A stretch of 64,000 nucleotides of DNA, from NCBI RefSeq assembly GCF_003129965.1, contig NZ_NRCJ01000014.1, positions 1 to 64,000 on the forward strand, in the 5' to 3' direction. Made by a program: the position numbers and the translations under genes. Below are positions 1 to 8,060 of this stretch, piece by piece. Numbering within the stretch: the first letter of the stretch is position 1; every line of letters starts with the position of its first letter. The stretch comes from Aggregatibacter kilianii. Lineage in GTDB: Bacteria; Pseudomonadota; Gammaproteobacteria; Enterobacterales; Pasteurellaceae. The notes beneath the pieces are model-generated. The model had not been told where the DNA came from. It did no database searches and saw only the letters and a program-made list of their open reading frames with translations.

Positions 1-68
1 AGGTTTGAAACGGCTTACGCCGTTTGTGCCTTATATCTCCGCCCTGAAGGACGGAGTTTTACGGCACG
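1..68 (+). mobile_element. right end of an IS200/IS605-type (IS1341-like) element, partial
   Basis: Two strong hairpins lie back to back: AAACGGC/GCCGTTT at 8-14 and 19-25, and CTCCGCCCT/AGGACGGAG at 37-45 and 48-56 with one mismatch and a GA loop, followed by TTTTACGGCAC. From memory, a hairpin of the CCGCCCTGAAGGACGG kind followed by TTTTACGGC is typical of the 3' end of tnpB-carrying IS200/IS605 elements, where it belongs to the subterminal palindrome and the guide (omega/re) RNA. No transposase sequence is visible because the element would lie to the left of the window. The exact junction with the lipoprotein fragment is not certain. Confidence 0.5.
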
Positions 69-719
69 TTGGATAAAAGTGGTGATGCCAATGACAGAAT
101 TGTTAATCCGAAAACACATCGATTATCAACAAACGATATCGACAGATTAAATATAAATGGAAAAACAATTGATATTGCGCCCGAAGGCGTAAATCCCGGA
201 TACACTTATTTAGATAAAAACGGAGAGACACGTTTAAGTACAGGTGCGTTTGTTAATGGATTAATATTCATGGAGAGTACCCGTAATGGCATTTATCAAA
301 ATCAAAAAGATGGCAAAACCTATGTTTATGTACAGGGTGAGTTAACACCGGTGAATGAAATTCCAAGCACAGGAGAAGTTCGCTATCTTGGGTTAAGTAG
401 CTATCATGTCAACAATGAAACCTTAAATGAAGGTGCTTCCGACATTAACCCTCCAAGATGGGGAATTGTCGGCATTGATATGACAGCTAACTTTGATGAG
501 AAAAAAGTGGAAGGAAGATTGCTGGCAACAGGCTATCCAAATAACGTTGTCAGCGAGTTGGAAGGTAAAATTTCCGGCAATCAATTCAACGGGACAAAAG
601 ACGGCACAACCATGCAAGGAGCTTTCTTTGGTAAAGGTGCTAACGAAATGGGTGGCATTTACGTCAACGAAGAAAAAGGCTTCAGCGGCGCATTTTCAGC
701 TAAGGCCAACTGGCAATAA
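69..719 (+). pseudogene. 5'-truncated TbpB-like (Slam-type) surface lipoprotein gene
   Basis: The frame is open from base 48 (after a TGA at 45-47) and could only initiate at a TTG at 69. The 216-residue product has no signal peptide and no lipobox, so it is the C-terminal part of a larger protein. Gly/Asn-rich beta-strand sequence and the ending GAFFGKGANEMGGIY (residues 184-198) followed by a GFSGAFSAK strand resemble the C-terminal eight-stranded barrel of transferrin-binding-protein-B-like lipoproteins, which are displayed on the surface by Slam and commonly bind iron or haem carriers. The insertion-element end at 1-68 sits exactly where the N-terminal coding part should be, so disruption by insertion is the simplest reading. 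The family call is moderate; the ligand is unknown. Confidence 0.6.
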
Positions 720-731
720 GCCCCTAATTAA

Positions 732-760
732 ATACCCACGCTAAATCGTGGGTATTTTTT
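732..760 (+). terminator. intrinsic terminator after the lipoprotein fragment
   Basis: ATACCCACG and CGTGGGTAT form a 9-bp perfect stem with a six-base loop, followed by a run of Ts. Confidence 0.85.
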
Positions 761-848
761 CTTTATTTTCAATAAAAATTTTCTTGAAATCTCATCATAC
801 GTCCCCACCTGTTAAAAGTCAGATGAAAAACTAACCAATAGGAGAAAT

Positions 849-1421
849 ATGATGACTACCGAAAATATCAGCTACCCTGTTTTAAAGCTAACTGAAGTGA
901 ACCGTTCATTAAGTGCGGATACGCATAAAAACGCCGATTACACCGTGCCGGGCGTGGAAGTGAAAACCGGGCATTCTATTGCCGATGCATTGCAAAGCCG
1001 TTTACAAGGTTTAAACGAATTAGCCCTGATTTTGAAACACGCGCACTGGAACGTGGTCGGTCCGCAATTTATCGCGGTGCATGAAATGTTGGACAGCCAA
1101 ACCGACGCAGTGCGTGAATTTGTAGATGAAATGGCAGAGCGCATTGCCACGCTTGGCGTATCACCAAACGGCTTGCCGGGCAATTTAGTAGCGCATCGTC
1201 AAACACCGGAATATCCGCTTGGTCGTGCAACCGCACAAGATCATTTGCGTTTAATTGATAAATATTACACTCACAACATCGAATCCCACCGTTTCGTGTT
1301 GGAGCACTTTGGCGAATTGGATCCGATTACCGAAGATTTATTAGTGGCACAAACCCGCGCTATTGAGAAATTACAATGGTTCTTACGTGCCCATTTGGAT
1401 AACGGTGCAGGTAATATTTAG
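849..1421 (+). CDS. dps: Dps family DNA-binding ferritin-like protein
   Basis: Dps forms a hollow dodecamer that oxidises Fe(II) with peroxide, stores the iron and shields DNA in starved or stressed cells. The 190-residue product has a polar N-terminal extension (about 45 residues), then the four-helix ferritin fold. The ferroxidase signature is visible: HAHWNVVGPQF (His contributed across the dimer) followed by HEMLDSQTDAVREFVDEMAER with the characteristic Asp and Glu. The GGAGA ribosome site lies 3-8 bases ahead of two adjacent ATGs at 849 and 852; either could be used. It is monocistronic, with a terminator close behind. In enterics dps is under OxyR and sigma-S; no such site is obvious here. 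Confidence 0.93.
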   Translation: MMTTENISYPVLKLTEVNRSLSADTHKNADYTVPGVEVKTGHSIADALQSRLQGLNELALILKHAHWNVVGPQFIAVHEMLDSQTDAVREFVDEMAERIATLGVSPNGLPGNLVAHRQTPEYPLGRATAQDHLRLIDKYYTHNIESHRFVLEHFGELDPITEDLLVAQTRAIEKLQWFLRAHLDNGAGNI

Positions 1422-1438
1422 TTAAAATAAAATGAAGC

Positions 1439-1466
1439 AAACCCGACGTGAGTCGGGTTTTGTTTT
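1439..1466 (+). terminator. dps terminator
   Basis: AAACCCGAC and GTCGGGTTT form a 9-bp stem with a four-base loop, followed by TTGTTTTTT. Confidence 0.9.
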
Positions 1467-1480
1467 TTCCTTTATTCACG

Positions 1481-1527
1481 AAAAGTCAGTTTAATTTCAT
1501 ATGACATATTGAATTAAACTGACTTTT
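1481..1527. repeat. perfect 16-bp inverted repeat between dps and queC
   Basis: AAAAGTCAGTTTAATT (1481-1496) and AATTAAACTGACTTTT (1512-1527) are exact reverse complements, separated by 15 bases. It follows the dps terminator and lies 33 bases beyond the queC stop on the other strand. The A-run before and T-run after the stem would let it terminate transcription in either direction, but its length and AT-richness also fit a remnant of a small palindromic element. Confidence 0.8.
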
Positions 1528-1559
1528 GTCTATTCCGTCGCAAAAGTGCGGTGTTTTTT

Positions 1560-2231
1560 CTAAACGTTTTTTCCTTCCCTTTCTAACAAATACGCTTTCA
1601 ATCCCCGCTCCCGTAAAACACAGCTCGGACATTCGCCGCAGCCGCCTTCTACGCCGTTGTAACAGGTGTGGGTATGTTGGCGGATGTAGTCGAATGCACC
1701 GAGTTGATCCGCCAGTGCCCAGGTGTCTTTTTTATCCAGCCACATGAGCGGTGTGCGAATGTCAAAGGGGTAATCCATGGCGAGATTTAAGGTGACGTTC
1801 ATGGATTTGACAAACACATCGCGGCAATCGGGGTAGCCGCTGAAATCCGTTTCGCATACGCCGGTGTAAATCACCCGAATGCCTTGGCTTTTGGCGTAAA
1901 TGGCAGCATAAAGCAGAAATAAGGCGTTACGCCCATCCACAAAAGTGTTTGGCAATTCGTCATCTTTTTGGCTGATTTGTGCGTTGGGATCCATTAAGGC
2001 GTTGTGGGTAATGGCTTTGATTACACTGGTGTCAAGCACCGTTTGTTTGACTTTTAAATCCTGCGCAATCCATTTGGCTTTTTCCAGTTCAATAGCGTGG
2101 CGTTGACCATATTGAAAGGTGATGACTTCAACATTTTCTGCGCCGAATGCTTTGATGGCGAGAAATAAACAAGTGGTGGAATCTTGCCCGCCGGAGAAAA
2201 TCACGAGGGCTTTTTGAGGTTGATTTGACAT
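1560..2231 (-). CDS. queC: 7-cyano-7-deazaguanine synthase QueC
   Basis: QueC uses ATP and ammonia to convert 7-carboxy-7-deazaguanine into preQ0, the precursor of queuosine in tRNA. The N-terminal PP-loop ATP-pyrophosphatase motif SGGQDST is at residues 13-19, and four cysteines near the C-terminus (C190, C198, C201, C204) give the zinc site expected of the family. At 223 residues it has normal length. It is a single gene facing dps; the next gene in the same direction, cpdA, ends 134 bases upstream. No preQ1 riboswitch is evident in the short leader. Its C-terminal coding end is antisense to several small open frames that I regard as shadows. Confidence 0.95.
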   Translation of the reverse strand: MSNQPQKALVIFSGGQDSTTCLFLAIKAFGAENVEVITFQYGQRHAIELEKAKWIAQDLKVKQTVLDTSVIKAITHNALMDPNAQISQKDDELPNTFVDGRNALFLLYAAIYAKSQGIRVIYTGVCETDFSGYPDCRDVFVKSMNVTLNLAMDYPFDIRTPLMWLDKKDTWALADQLGAFDYIRQHTHTCYNGVEGGCGECPSCVLRERGLKAYLLEREGKNV

Positions 2232-2307
2232 AGTGAGTCCTTAGTTTTTTTATGTGGGAGGGTTGCGAACCACAGATGAAAAGTGCGGTGGATTTTAGCA
2301 AAGAAAT

Positions 2308-2328
2308 AAGGGGATGAAAAATCCCCTT
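2308..2328. terminator. hairpin between cpdA and queC
   Basis: AAGGGGAT and ATCCCCTT form an 8-bp stem with a five-base loop, downstream of cpdA. It is flanked by an inverted pair of USS sites (AAGTGCGGT at 2281-2289 and ACCGCACTT at about 2350-2358), a common arrangement at gene ends in this genome. The T-run after the stem on the cpdA strand is weak, so efficiency is uncertain. Confidence 0.6.
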
Positions 2329-2365
2329 AAAAAACGTTGTTTTTTATGACCGCACTTTAAGCCAA

Positions 2366-3190
2366 TCAATACCCTTCTTCCTGTAAATTCGGCAGGAAGG
2401 TTTTCTGTTGAATGCGTTTGACGCGGGTTTCGATTCGTCCGTCGGCGTAAAGCTCGATTTCACGCCACCCTGGTTGCACGGTATCTAGCGCGAAGGTGTT
2501 GCTGTCCGGTTTAAACTGAATGCCGGTAGATGGCGTCGCCATGACTTTGTAACCGTTCCATTCGCCGTCCACCTGTTGATGAATGTGTCCGTATAAAATA
2601 CCTTTGACGTTATTAAACGGTGCGAGCGTGTAAGCCAATTCGTGCGCATTGCGTAGATTATGTTGATCCAGCCAAGCGGAATGAGTCGATAAAATATGAT
2701 GATGCAACACCACCAAAGAATAACGCCGTGGATGTTCTTTCAACTTCGCCATTAGCCAATCCAGTTGATATTGCCCGAGTTGCCCGTGCGGAACGCCGGC
2801 GATTTGGCTATCTAACAGCAGAATTTGCCAATTTTCGCCTAATAAAATGTGCTTTTTGTCGCAAATGTTGTCACGTTTGAGAATATCAAACATCTTCGGT
2901 TGAAAATCGTGATTGCCCGGAATCCAAAATACGGTTTTCTCAAGAGGTTTGACGCTTTCGCAAAAGCGCAGATAACCTTCTTCGCTGCTGTCCTGAACCA
3001 AATCGCCGGTGGCTAACACCAAATCATAATCATAGGATTGCTGACGGATTTCGCTTAACACTTGTGAAAAGCTCGCTTGGGTATTAATTCCCAATAACTC
3101 ACCCGTTGCATCTTTAAATAAATGGGGGTCGGTTATTTGAATGATACGAAACACCGCTTGCGGGGTGTCATATTTATAGGTATTTAACAA
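2366..3190 (-). CDS. cpdA: 3',5'-cyclic AMP phosphodiesterase CpdA
   Basis: CpdA hydrolyses cyclic AMP to AMP and so tunes CRP signalling. In Pasteurellaceae, cAMP-CRP also controls natural competence. The 274-residue product carries the class III metallophosphoesterase motifs in order: TDPHLF (Asp21, His23), GDLVQD, GNHD, and YGHIHQQ near the C-terminus, which together hold the two-metal centre. The length equals that of the E. coli enzyme (275). It lies 54 bases downstream of nudF on the same strand, like the nudF-yqiB-cpdA order of E. coli but without yqiB. The two are probably co-transcribed. Confidence 0.93.
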   Translation of the reverse strand: MLNTYKYDTPQAVFRIIQITDPHLFKDATGELLGINTQASFSQVLSEIRQQSYDYDLVLATGDLVQDSSEEGYLRFCESVKPLEKTVFWIPGNHDFQPKMFDILKRDNICDKKHILLGENWQILLLDSQIAGVPHGQLGQYQLDWLMAKLKEHPRRYSLVVLHHHILSTHSAWLDQHNLRNAHELAYTLAPFNNVKGILYGHIHQQVDGEWNGYKVMATPSTGIQFKPDSNTFALDTVQPGWREIELYADGRIETRVKRIQQKTFLPNLQEEGY

Positions 3191-3244
3191 AGTAAACTCC
3201 TACTCCTAATATTAAACTTAGTCTAAATTACCTATGCCGTGTGT

Positions 3245-3868
3245 TTACAGCCACTGCGCTTGTAATTTTCGGTAATTTAACTCCAGCCACTGTAATCCCA
3301 TTACTGCAATGCCGTTATCAATTTTACCCTCACAAACCCATTGATATGCCGTTTCCCTACTTACGACATGAACGCGAATATCTTCGTTTTCTTCCGCCAA
3401 ACCGTGAATACCGCCAATGCTTGAACTATCAACCTTACCCACGAATAAATGGATGCGTTCCAACACGCCTCCCGGGCTGTCCCATACGCTTAAGCAATGT
3501 TGCAAGTCGGTAATTTGCGCGCCTGCTTCTTCTTCGCTTTCCCGAAGCGCCACATGTTCCGGCGCTTCACCTTCTTCCACCATGCCGGCGATTAATTCCA
3601 GCAACCAAGGTGATTGTTGCAGTGTCGGATTGTATGCACCGATACGCACTTGCTCGACAAGCACCACCGAATCCTGTGCGGGGTCATAAGCCACCACCGC
3701 CGAAGCGGCGCCTTTAATCAACAGCTCGCGGGTAACGATGCCGCTCCAGCCGCCGTTAAAGAGTTTATGTCGAAACTGCACTTTATTTAGCTTAAAAAAA
3801 CCTTGATAAACCGTTTCATCCTTTACAATTTCAATATCGTTTTGAGTAAATTGTTGAAACTGATACAT
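3245..3868 (-). CDS. nudF: ADP-ribose pyrophosphatase NudF
   Basis: NudF cleaves ADP-ribose to AMP and ribose 5-phosphate, clearing a reactive by-product of NAD turnover. The product is 207 residues and contains a full Nudix box, GMVEEGEAPEHVALRE followed by SEEEAG, fitting GX5EX7REXXEEXG. A good GGAGAG ribosome site precedes the ATG at 3868. It is the first gene of a two-gene unit with cpdA. Its start faces the DUF2339 gene across about 310 bases that contain a long USS hairpin. Confidence 0.93.
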   Translation of the reverse strand: MYQFQQFTQNDIEIVKDETVYQGFFKLNKVQFRHKLFNGGWSGIVTRELLIKGAASAVVAYDPAQDSVVLVEQVRIGAYNPTLQQSPWLLELIAGMVEEGEAPEHVALRESEEEAGAQITDLQHCLSVWDSPGGVLERIHLFVGKVDSSSIGGIHGLAEENEDIRVHVVSRETAYQWVCEGKIDNGIAVMGLQWLELNYRKLQAQWL

Positions 3869-4024
3869 CTTTCTCTCCTTAAATTACTGCCGGCAACTAG
3901 GATACTTTCATTTGTTACAAAAAAAAACGCCATTCTTCGCAAAATTTTTAGATTTTTGAACTCTGTCACAAAAGTTTGTGACATCCGGCAAAAGTGTCAC
4001 AGAAATGTAACAAAGCATAAACAC

Positions 4025-4090
4025 AAAGTGCGGTCGGTTTTCAAGGCGTTTTTCATTTCCGAAAAACAATCTGAAAACCGACCGCACTTT
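4025..4090. repeat. nested USS-ended hairpin element (copy A)
   Basis: Perfect 19-bp arms AAAGTGCGGTCGGTTTTCA (4025-4043) and its reverse complement (4072-4090) enclose a second 7-bp stem GTTTTTC/GAAAAAC (4048-4054 and 4061-4067). Both outer ends are exact uptake-signal cores. It lies between two divergent gene starts (nudF and the DUF2339 gene), so it is not placed as a simple terminator. The rest of 3869-4181 is AT-rich; I see no gene there. Confidence 0.85.
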
Positions 4091-4181
4091 TCTGCGCCCA
4101 AACTCAGAATCCTATTGTTTTTCAAACAACTTTAGGCTATAAAGCAAGCCAATAAACAAAACAAAAACGCAAGGCTTTCCT

Positions 4182-7100
4182 ATGGATGAAATTTTATTAC
4201 TGATTTTAGCCCTAGCAGTCGTCCTCATCATCATGGCGATTGACTTTCGCGGCAAAACTAATTTCCGAATCAAACGATTAGAAACACAGTCTGTCGCGCA
4301 AGCAAAAGAAATCGCGCAGCTCAAATCCCAGATTACATTATTGGAACAACAATCCGCTCCACCACCGCCTGTTGAGTCGGCAACAAAAGCCGAGGCAATA
4401 GAGGATTCCCCTGAACCGGCTATTGCAACGTATTCACCACAAGAAGCTTTTGCCAAAGCTCCTGAAAGCGACTTGCCGACGGAAGCCCCTGCACCGGAAG
4501 TGTTCGAAGAAATTCAAGCAGAAATCCCTGCCATTGAAACGCCTAAACCACAAGTGGTGATTGAACAAGCTCCATCCGGCAAGCAAGGCGCAAAACCACA
4601 TCAACCGAATCCGATTTGGCAGTGGTTCCTGAAAGGCAATCCGATTCTCAAAGTCGGCGCAGTGATTTTATTTTTAGGGCTAAGTTTCTTATTACGCTTT
4701 GCTTCCGAACACATTTCCTTTTCCGTTGAATCCCGTTATGTAAGCGTTGCCGTTACCGGCGTCATCTGTAGCTTGGTCGGTTGGCGATTACGCAATACCC
4801 GGCGTGAATATGGCTTGACGTTACAAGGGCTGGGCATCGGTGTGTTGTATCTCACCTCACTAGCCACCTTTAAATTGCACCAGCTTCTGCCTGTGTCGTT
4901 GGTTTTCCTATTCCAAGTCGTCTTGGTTGCGATTATGGTGGTGTTGGCGTTGGTGCAAAATGCCCGCATTTTGGCGCAAGTGGCACTCATCGGCGGCTTG
5001 GCATCGCCGGCGCTGCTTTCCGATGGTAGCGGTAACTATTTGGTTCTTTTTAGTTATTTGGCGTTATTAAATACCAGCATTGCCGTGGTGGCTTGGTTTA
5101 AATCCTGGCGCTCATTGAATTTAATTGGCTTTGTCGGTTCCACCATTCTCGTGGGAGGCTGGGGAGCACAACATTACCAACCGGAACTTTACCTCGTTTG
5201 CCAATTATTCCTGGCGTATTATTTAGCCCTTTACACCTTCATCGTCTGGCGTTTCGCCATGTTACAACCTGCCGAATCATCAGAATTATCGGAACAATAC
5301 AATAACGCTACCTTAGGGCAATTAATTCATTATTGGTTAAACGGTGTAAAACAAGTGGGTGTGTTGGATAGCAGTTTGTTAGTGGGCAGTGCCATCAGCT
5401 CTTTTGCCATGCAATATGGCATCGCACACGATTTCACCAACGGTATGCTCTATTCGGGTTTAGGCTTCGGCTTATTCTATGGCATTTGCGGTTTCGTGAT
5501 TAACCGCAACGCAAAATTACACATTGTCGCCCATGCCATGTTCGCCCTAAGTTTGGTGTTCTTTACTATCGGCCTCAGCAATTTCTTCAGCGAGCAACGG
5601 AAAACCGTTGTCTTATGGAGTCTCGAAGCCGAGTTAATTTATGGATTCGGTATTTACCAAAAATCCCCTGTGGCACGCTTAAGCGCCCTCTTGTTCTTTA
5701 TTCCGGTCAGCCTGCTAACTCATATTTTCTACGGAAATCTAACCAATAGCTTCTCTGTAATTGCATTAGGTTTTGCCATCGCCATTGCCTGGCAATACTA
5801 TCGTAGCCAAGTTTCCGCGTTATGGGAAAAAGCAGCGACGGGTACCATTTTCGCCATTAGTTTATCGGCATTGGCATTTAAGCCATCACTCATGCATACA
5901 TTAGGCTACATCAGTGCATTCGCCTCAGTCCTGCTTACGGCTGCTTTAGCGGTGATTTGCGCCTTGATCCAATGGCGTTGGTTTAACCGTTTATTAACGA
6001 TTTTCGCCACGGTCATTCTGTTTATTACGCTTATTCCGCTCAATTTCTTTTTCTTTGAGCAAAATACGGAAACCTTGCTGTTTGCCTTATTGGGGATAAT
6101 CGCGTGGTTCATCGGTTGGAGTTCGGCGAATCCGAAATACCGTCACACCAATTTTGCCGGTGCTGCATCGTTCTTGGGTCTAATCGATGTCATTGTCGGC
6201 GGCTTTCTCATCTTCCAAGCATTAATGAATGTCGCCTTCTTGGATGAGGCGCTTATCATCGGACGTAATATCGTCATTCTGTTCGCACTCTTGTCGCTTT
6301 TCGCCAAAATTTCCCAATGGCAACTGGTGAATAAGGTACAACTGGCGTATTTACCGTTTTTCACCTTAGTTTCCATCGGCTTTTACATTCCGGAAATCGT
6401 TGTGACAGCGGAAAATATTTATGACTGGCTGTTGATTTTGCTTGCCGCCTGCGCGTTGCATTACCTGATTTTATGGCAACTGCGTAATATGGCATCGGTG
6501 TTACACGACAAAATTAAAACCTATTGGCACCTGCTCGGTTTGAATCTTTTTATCATTAATTTCATCCTGTTCTGCATAAAATGGGCTGAATTTAAAGCGC
6601 TGACCGATGCCTGGAGCATGCTTTCTTTCGCATTGGTGCCGTTAATGACCTTCGGCATATTAATGCGCTGTCGCCATTACTTGCAGCAGCGAAATTTAGA
6701 ATCCGTTTATTTGCAACAAGGCATTTTGCCGACCTTATTGTTCCTCGCCGGTTGGCTGGTGTTCGGCAATATCATCTCCGACGGCACAAGCGCGCCGTTG
6801 CCTTATTTGCCGATACTGAATCCGTTGGAGCTCGCCTCCTTGGCTACCATCTATTTGCTTTGGAAATGGCAGACGTTATATGTGCCGGCACAATACAAAA
6901 AGCATGCCTTAGCGGCAATGGCAGGCATCGGTTTGTTTATGGTGAGCGTGATGGTTATGCGCGTATGGCACCACTATGACGGCATCGAATGGCGACTTGC
7001 CACCCTCTTAGCCTCCTTCGGCTTACAAGCGACTTTATCCGTAATTTGGACGCTGTGCGCCATCGCGTTAATGCTAAAAGGCAACAGATCGGGGCAGCAA

Positions 7101-7292
7101 CCTATTTGGTTTAGCGGCGCAGCGCTCATCTCTTTGGTAGTGATCAAATTATTCTTGGTGGAATTGGGTAATAGCGGCGGCGTAGCGCGAATCGTCTCCT
7201 TCATCGTGGTTGGTTTGTTATTGCTCATCGTCGGCTACTTCGCGCCATTACCGCCCAAAAATAAGGCGGCACAAACGGAAAGCAAAGCCTAA
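4182..7292 (+). CDS. DUF2339 family giant multi-pass membrane protein
   Basis: This is an inner-membrane protein of 1036 residues and unknown biochemical role. A short N-terminal membrane segment (about residues 3-22) is followed by a basic, coiled-coil-like stretch (about 25-60), a Pro/Glu/Ala-rich linker to about residue 135, and then a very long chain of hydrophobic segments that I estimate at more than 25, reaching almost to the C-terminus. This architecture matches the DUF2339 family, which is widespread in Gram-negatives. No catalytic motif stands out. It is monocistronic, with a nested hairpin (copy B) directly after the stop that probably terminates it. The family assignment is from architecture and recall. 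Confidence 0.85.
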   Translation: MDEILLLILALAVVLIIMAIDFRGKTNFRIKRLETQSVAQAKEIAQLKSQITLLEQQSAPPPPVESATKAEAIEDSPEPAIATYSPQEAFAKAPESDLPTEAPAPEVFEEIQAEIPAIETPKPQVVIEQAPSGKQGAKPHQPNPIWQWFLKGNPILKVGAVILFLGLSFLLRFASEHISFSVESRYVSVAVTGVICSLVGWRLRNTRREYGLTLQGLGIGVLYLTSLATFKLHQLLPVSLVFLFQVVLVAIMVVLALVQNARILAQVALIGGLASPALLSDGSGNYLVLFSYLALLNTSIAVVAWFKSWRSLNLIGFVGSTILVGGWGAQHYQPELYLVCQLFLAYYLALYTFIVWRFAMLQPAESSELSEQYNNATLGQLIHYWLNGVKQVGVLDSSLLVGSAISSFAMQYGIAHDFTNGMLYSGLGFGLFYGICGFVINRNAKLHIVAHAMFALSLVFFTIGLSNFFSEQRKTVVLWSLEAELIYGFGIYQKSPVARLSALLFFIPVSLLTHIFYGNLTNSFSVIALGFAIAIAWQYYRSQVSALWEKAATGTIFAISLSALAFKPSLMHTLGYISAFASVLLTAALAVICALIQWRWFNRLLTIFATVILFITLIPLNFFFFEQNTETLLFALLGIIAWFIGWSSANPKYRHTNFAGAASFLGLIDVIVGGFLIFQALMNVAFLDEALIIGRNIVILFALLSLFAKISQWQLVNKVQLAYLPFFTLVSIGFYIPEIVVTAENIYDWLLILLAACALHYLILWQLRNMASVLHDKIKTYWHLLGLNLFIINFILFCIKWAEFKALTDAWSMLSFALVPLMTFGILMRCRHYLQQRNLESVYLQQGILPTLLFLAGWLVFGNIISDGTSAPLPYLPILNPLELASLATIYLLWKWQTLYVPAQYKKHALAAMAGIGLFMVSVMVMRVWHHYDGIEWRLATLLASFGLQATLSVIWTLCAIALMLKGNRSGQQPIWFSGAALISLVVIKLFLVELGNSGGVARIVSFIVVGLLLLIVGYFAPLPPKNKAAQTESKA

Positions 7293-7302
7293 CATGACAT
7301 AA

Positions 7303-7370
7303 AAAAAGTGCAGTTGGTTTTCAAAACGTTTTTTACTCAAAAAACAATCTGAAAACCAACCGCACTTTTT
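7303..7370. repeat. nested USS-ended hairpin element (copy B), likely bidirectional terminator
   Basis: The arms AAAAAGTGCAGTTGGTTTTCA (7303-7323) and its reverse complement at 7350-7370 pair with one mismatch, and an inner stem GTTTTTT/AAAAAAC (7328-7334, 7339-7345) has a four-base loop. It shares the string CAATCTGAAAACC with copy A. It lies between convergent genes, where it can end both transcripts. Confidence 0.85.
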
Positions 7371-7378
7371 CTTTAAAA

Positions 7379-8059
7379 TCACACGAAATACTGCTCGAAA
7401 ATCTCCGTTAAATGTTGTTGTAACACTGTCTTGCCGGCAATGTCTTCCTTCTCCCACACCTGCAATAACACGTCCATTGAGAACTGTTTCTCCGCCTGTT
7501 CCGCCAACGGCACATAACTAATATGCCAAGGCTCGCGCCCGATTTTTTTATTTTTCGGCATCTGCATAAACGGAAGCGCGAAATCAAAGTGCGGTAGATT
7601 TTCCGTGAGAAATTCACTCAATTCAAAAAAGTAACCGCCCTTTTCATATTCCCAAGGTTCAAGCTGTAACACCTGCCCTTGCGGCAATAAATCAGGATCG
7701 AAAATATCAATTTCCGTCCCCCAATGATGGCGACTCGCCCCAGGCAATGCCGACCAACGCAAAATCGCCTGACATTTTTGCCAATCATCCAGTTGGCTTA
7801 AATCCAAGGCATTGCCTGCATCATCGTGCACTTTGCGTTCGCCGTTGAATTTACCGTTCCAAATAAGCTGTTGACGAGCAAAATCACGAAAGCTACTCGC
7901 CGGCTGTAAATTAAAGCCATTTTTGACCGCACTTTGTTGCAAGCCTTGAAAGGCTTTTGCCGCTTCCGCCTGCAAAAAATGATTTGGCGAATGTGGCGTC
8001 GGTAAATGGATTAAATGCGCGCGCGATTTGCCGGTGAGCATTTCTGGGGTTAATTTCAT
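7379..8059 (-). CDS. M15 family D-alanyl-D-alanine carboxypeptidase (VanY-like)
   Basis: The product is a zinc peptidase expected to trim the terminal D-Ala from peptidoglycan stem peptides. The M15 signatures are present: the SRHHWGTEIDIFD motif (two zinc ligands, His and Asp) and the later EPWHISY with the third His. I start at MKLTPEML (ATG at 8059), giving 226 residues, because the longer frame to 8116 lies inside dapE and has no family-like sequence. No signal peptide is evident at either start, which is odd for a periplasmic enzyme; a cytoplasmic recycling role or an unusual export route cannot be excluded. It begins one base after the dapE stop, so the two are co-transcribed. Confidence 0.85.
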   Translation of the reverse strand: MKLTPEMLTGKSRAHLIHLPTPHSPNHFLQAEAAKAFQGLQQSAVKNGFNLQPASSFRDFARQQLIWNGKFNGERKVHDDAGNALDLSQLDDWQKCQAILRWSALPGASRHHWGTEIDIFDPDLLPQGQVLQLEPWEYEKGGYFFELSEFLTENLPHFDFALPFMQMPKNKKIGREPWHISYVPLAEQAEKQFSMDVLLQVWEKEDIAGKTVLQQHLTEIFEQYFV

Positions 8060-8060
8060 T

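Noticed and set aside
493-744. 83-codon frame overlapping the lipoprotein fragment
   Set aside because: It lies inside the better frame, has no ribosome site and no protein-like features, and runs through the terminator region.
3803-4135. 110-codon plus-strand frame between nudF and the DUF2339 gene
   Set aside because: It overlaps the nudF start and runs through the USS hairpin; repeated Lys/Phe composition is that of the AT-rich spacer.
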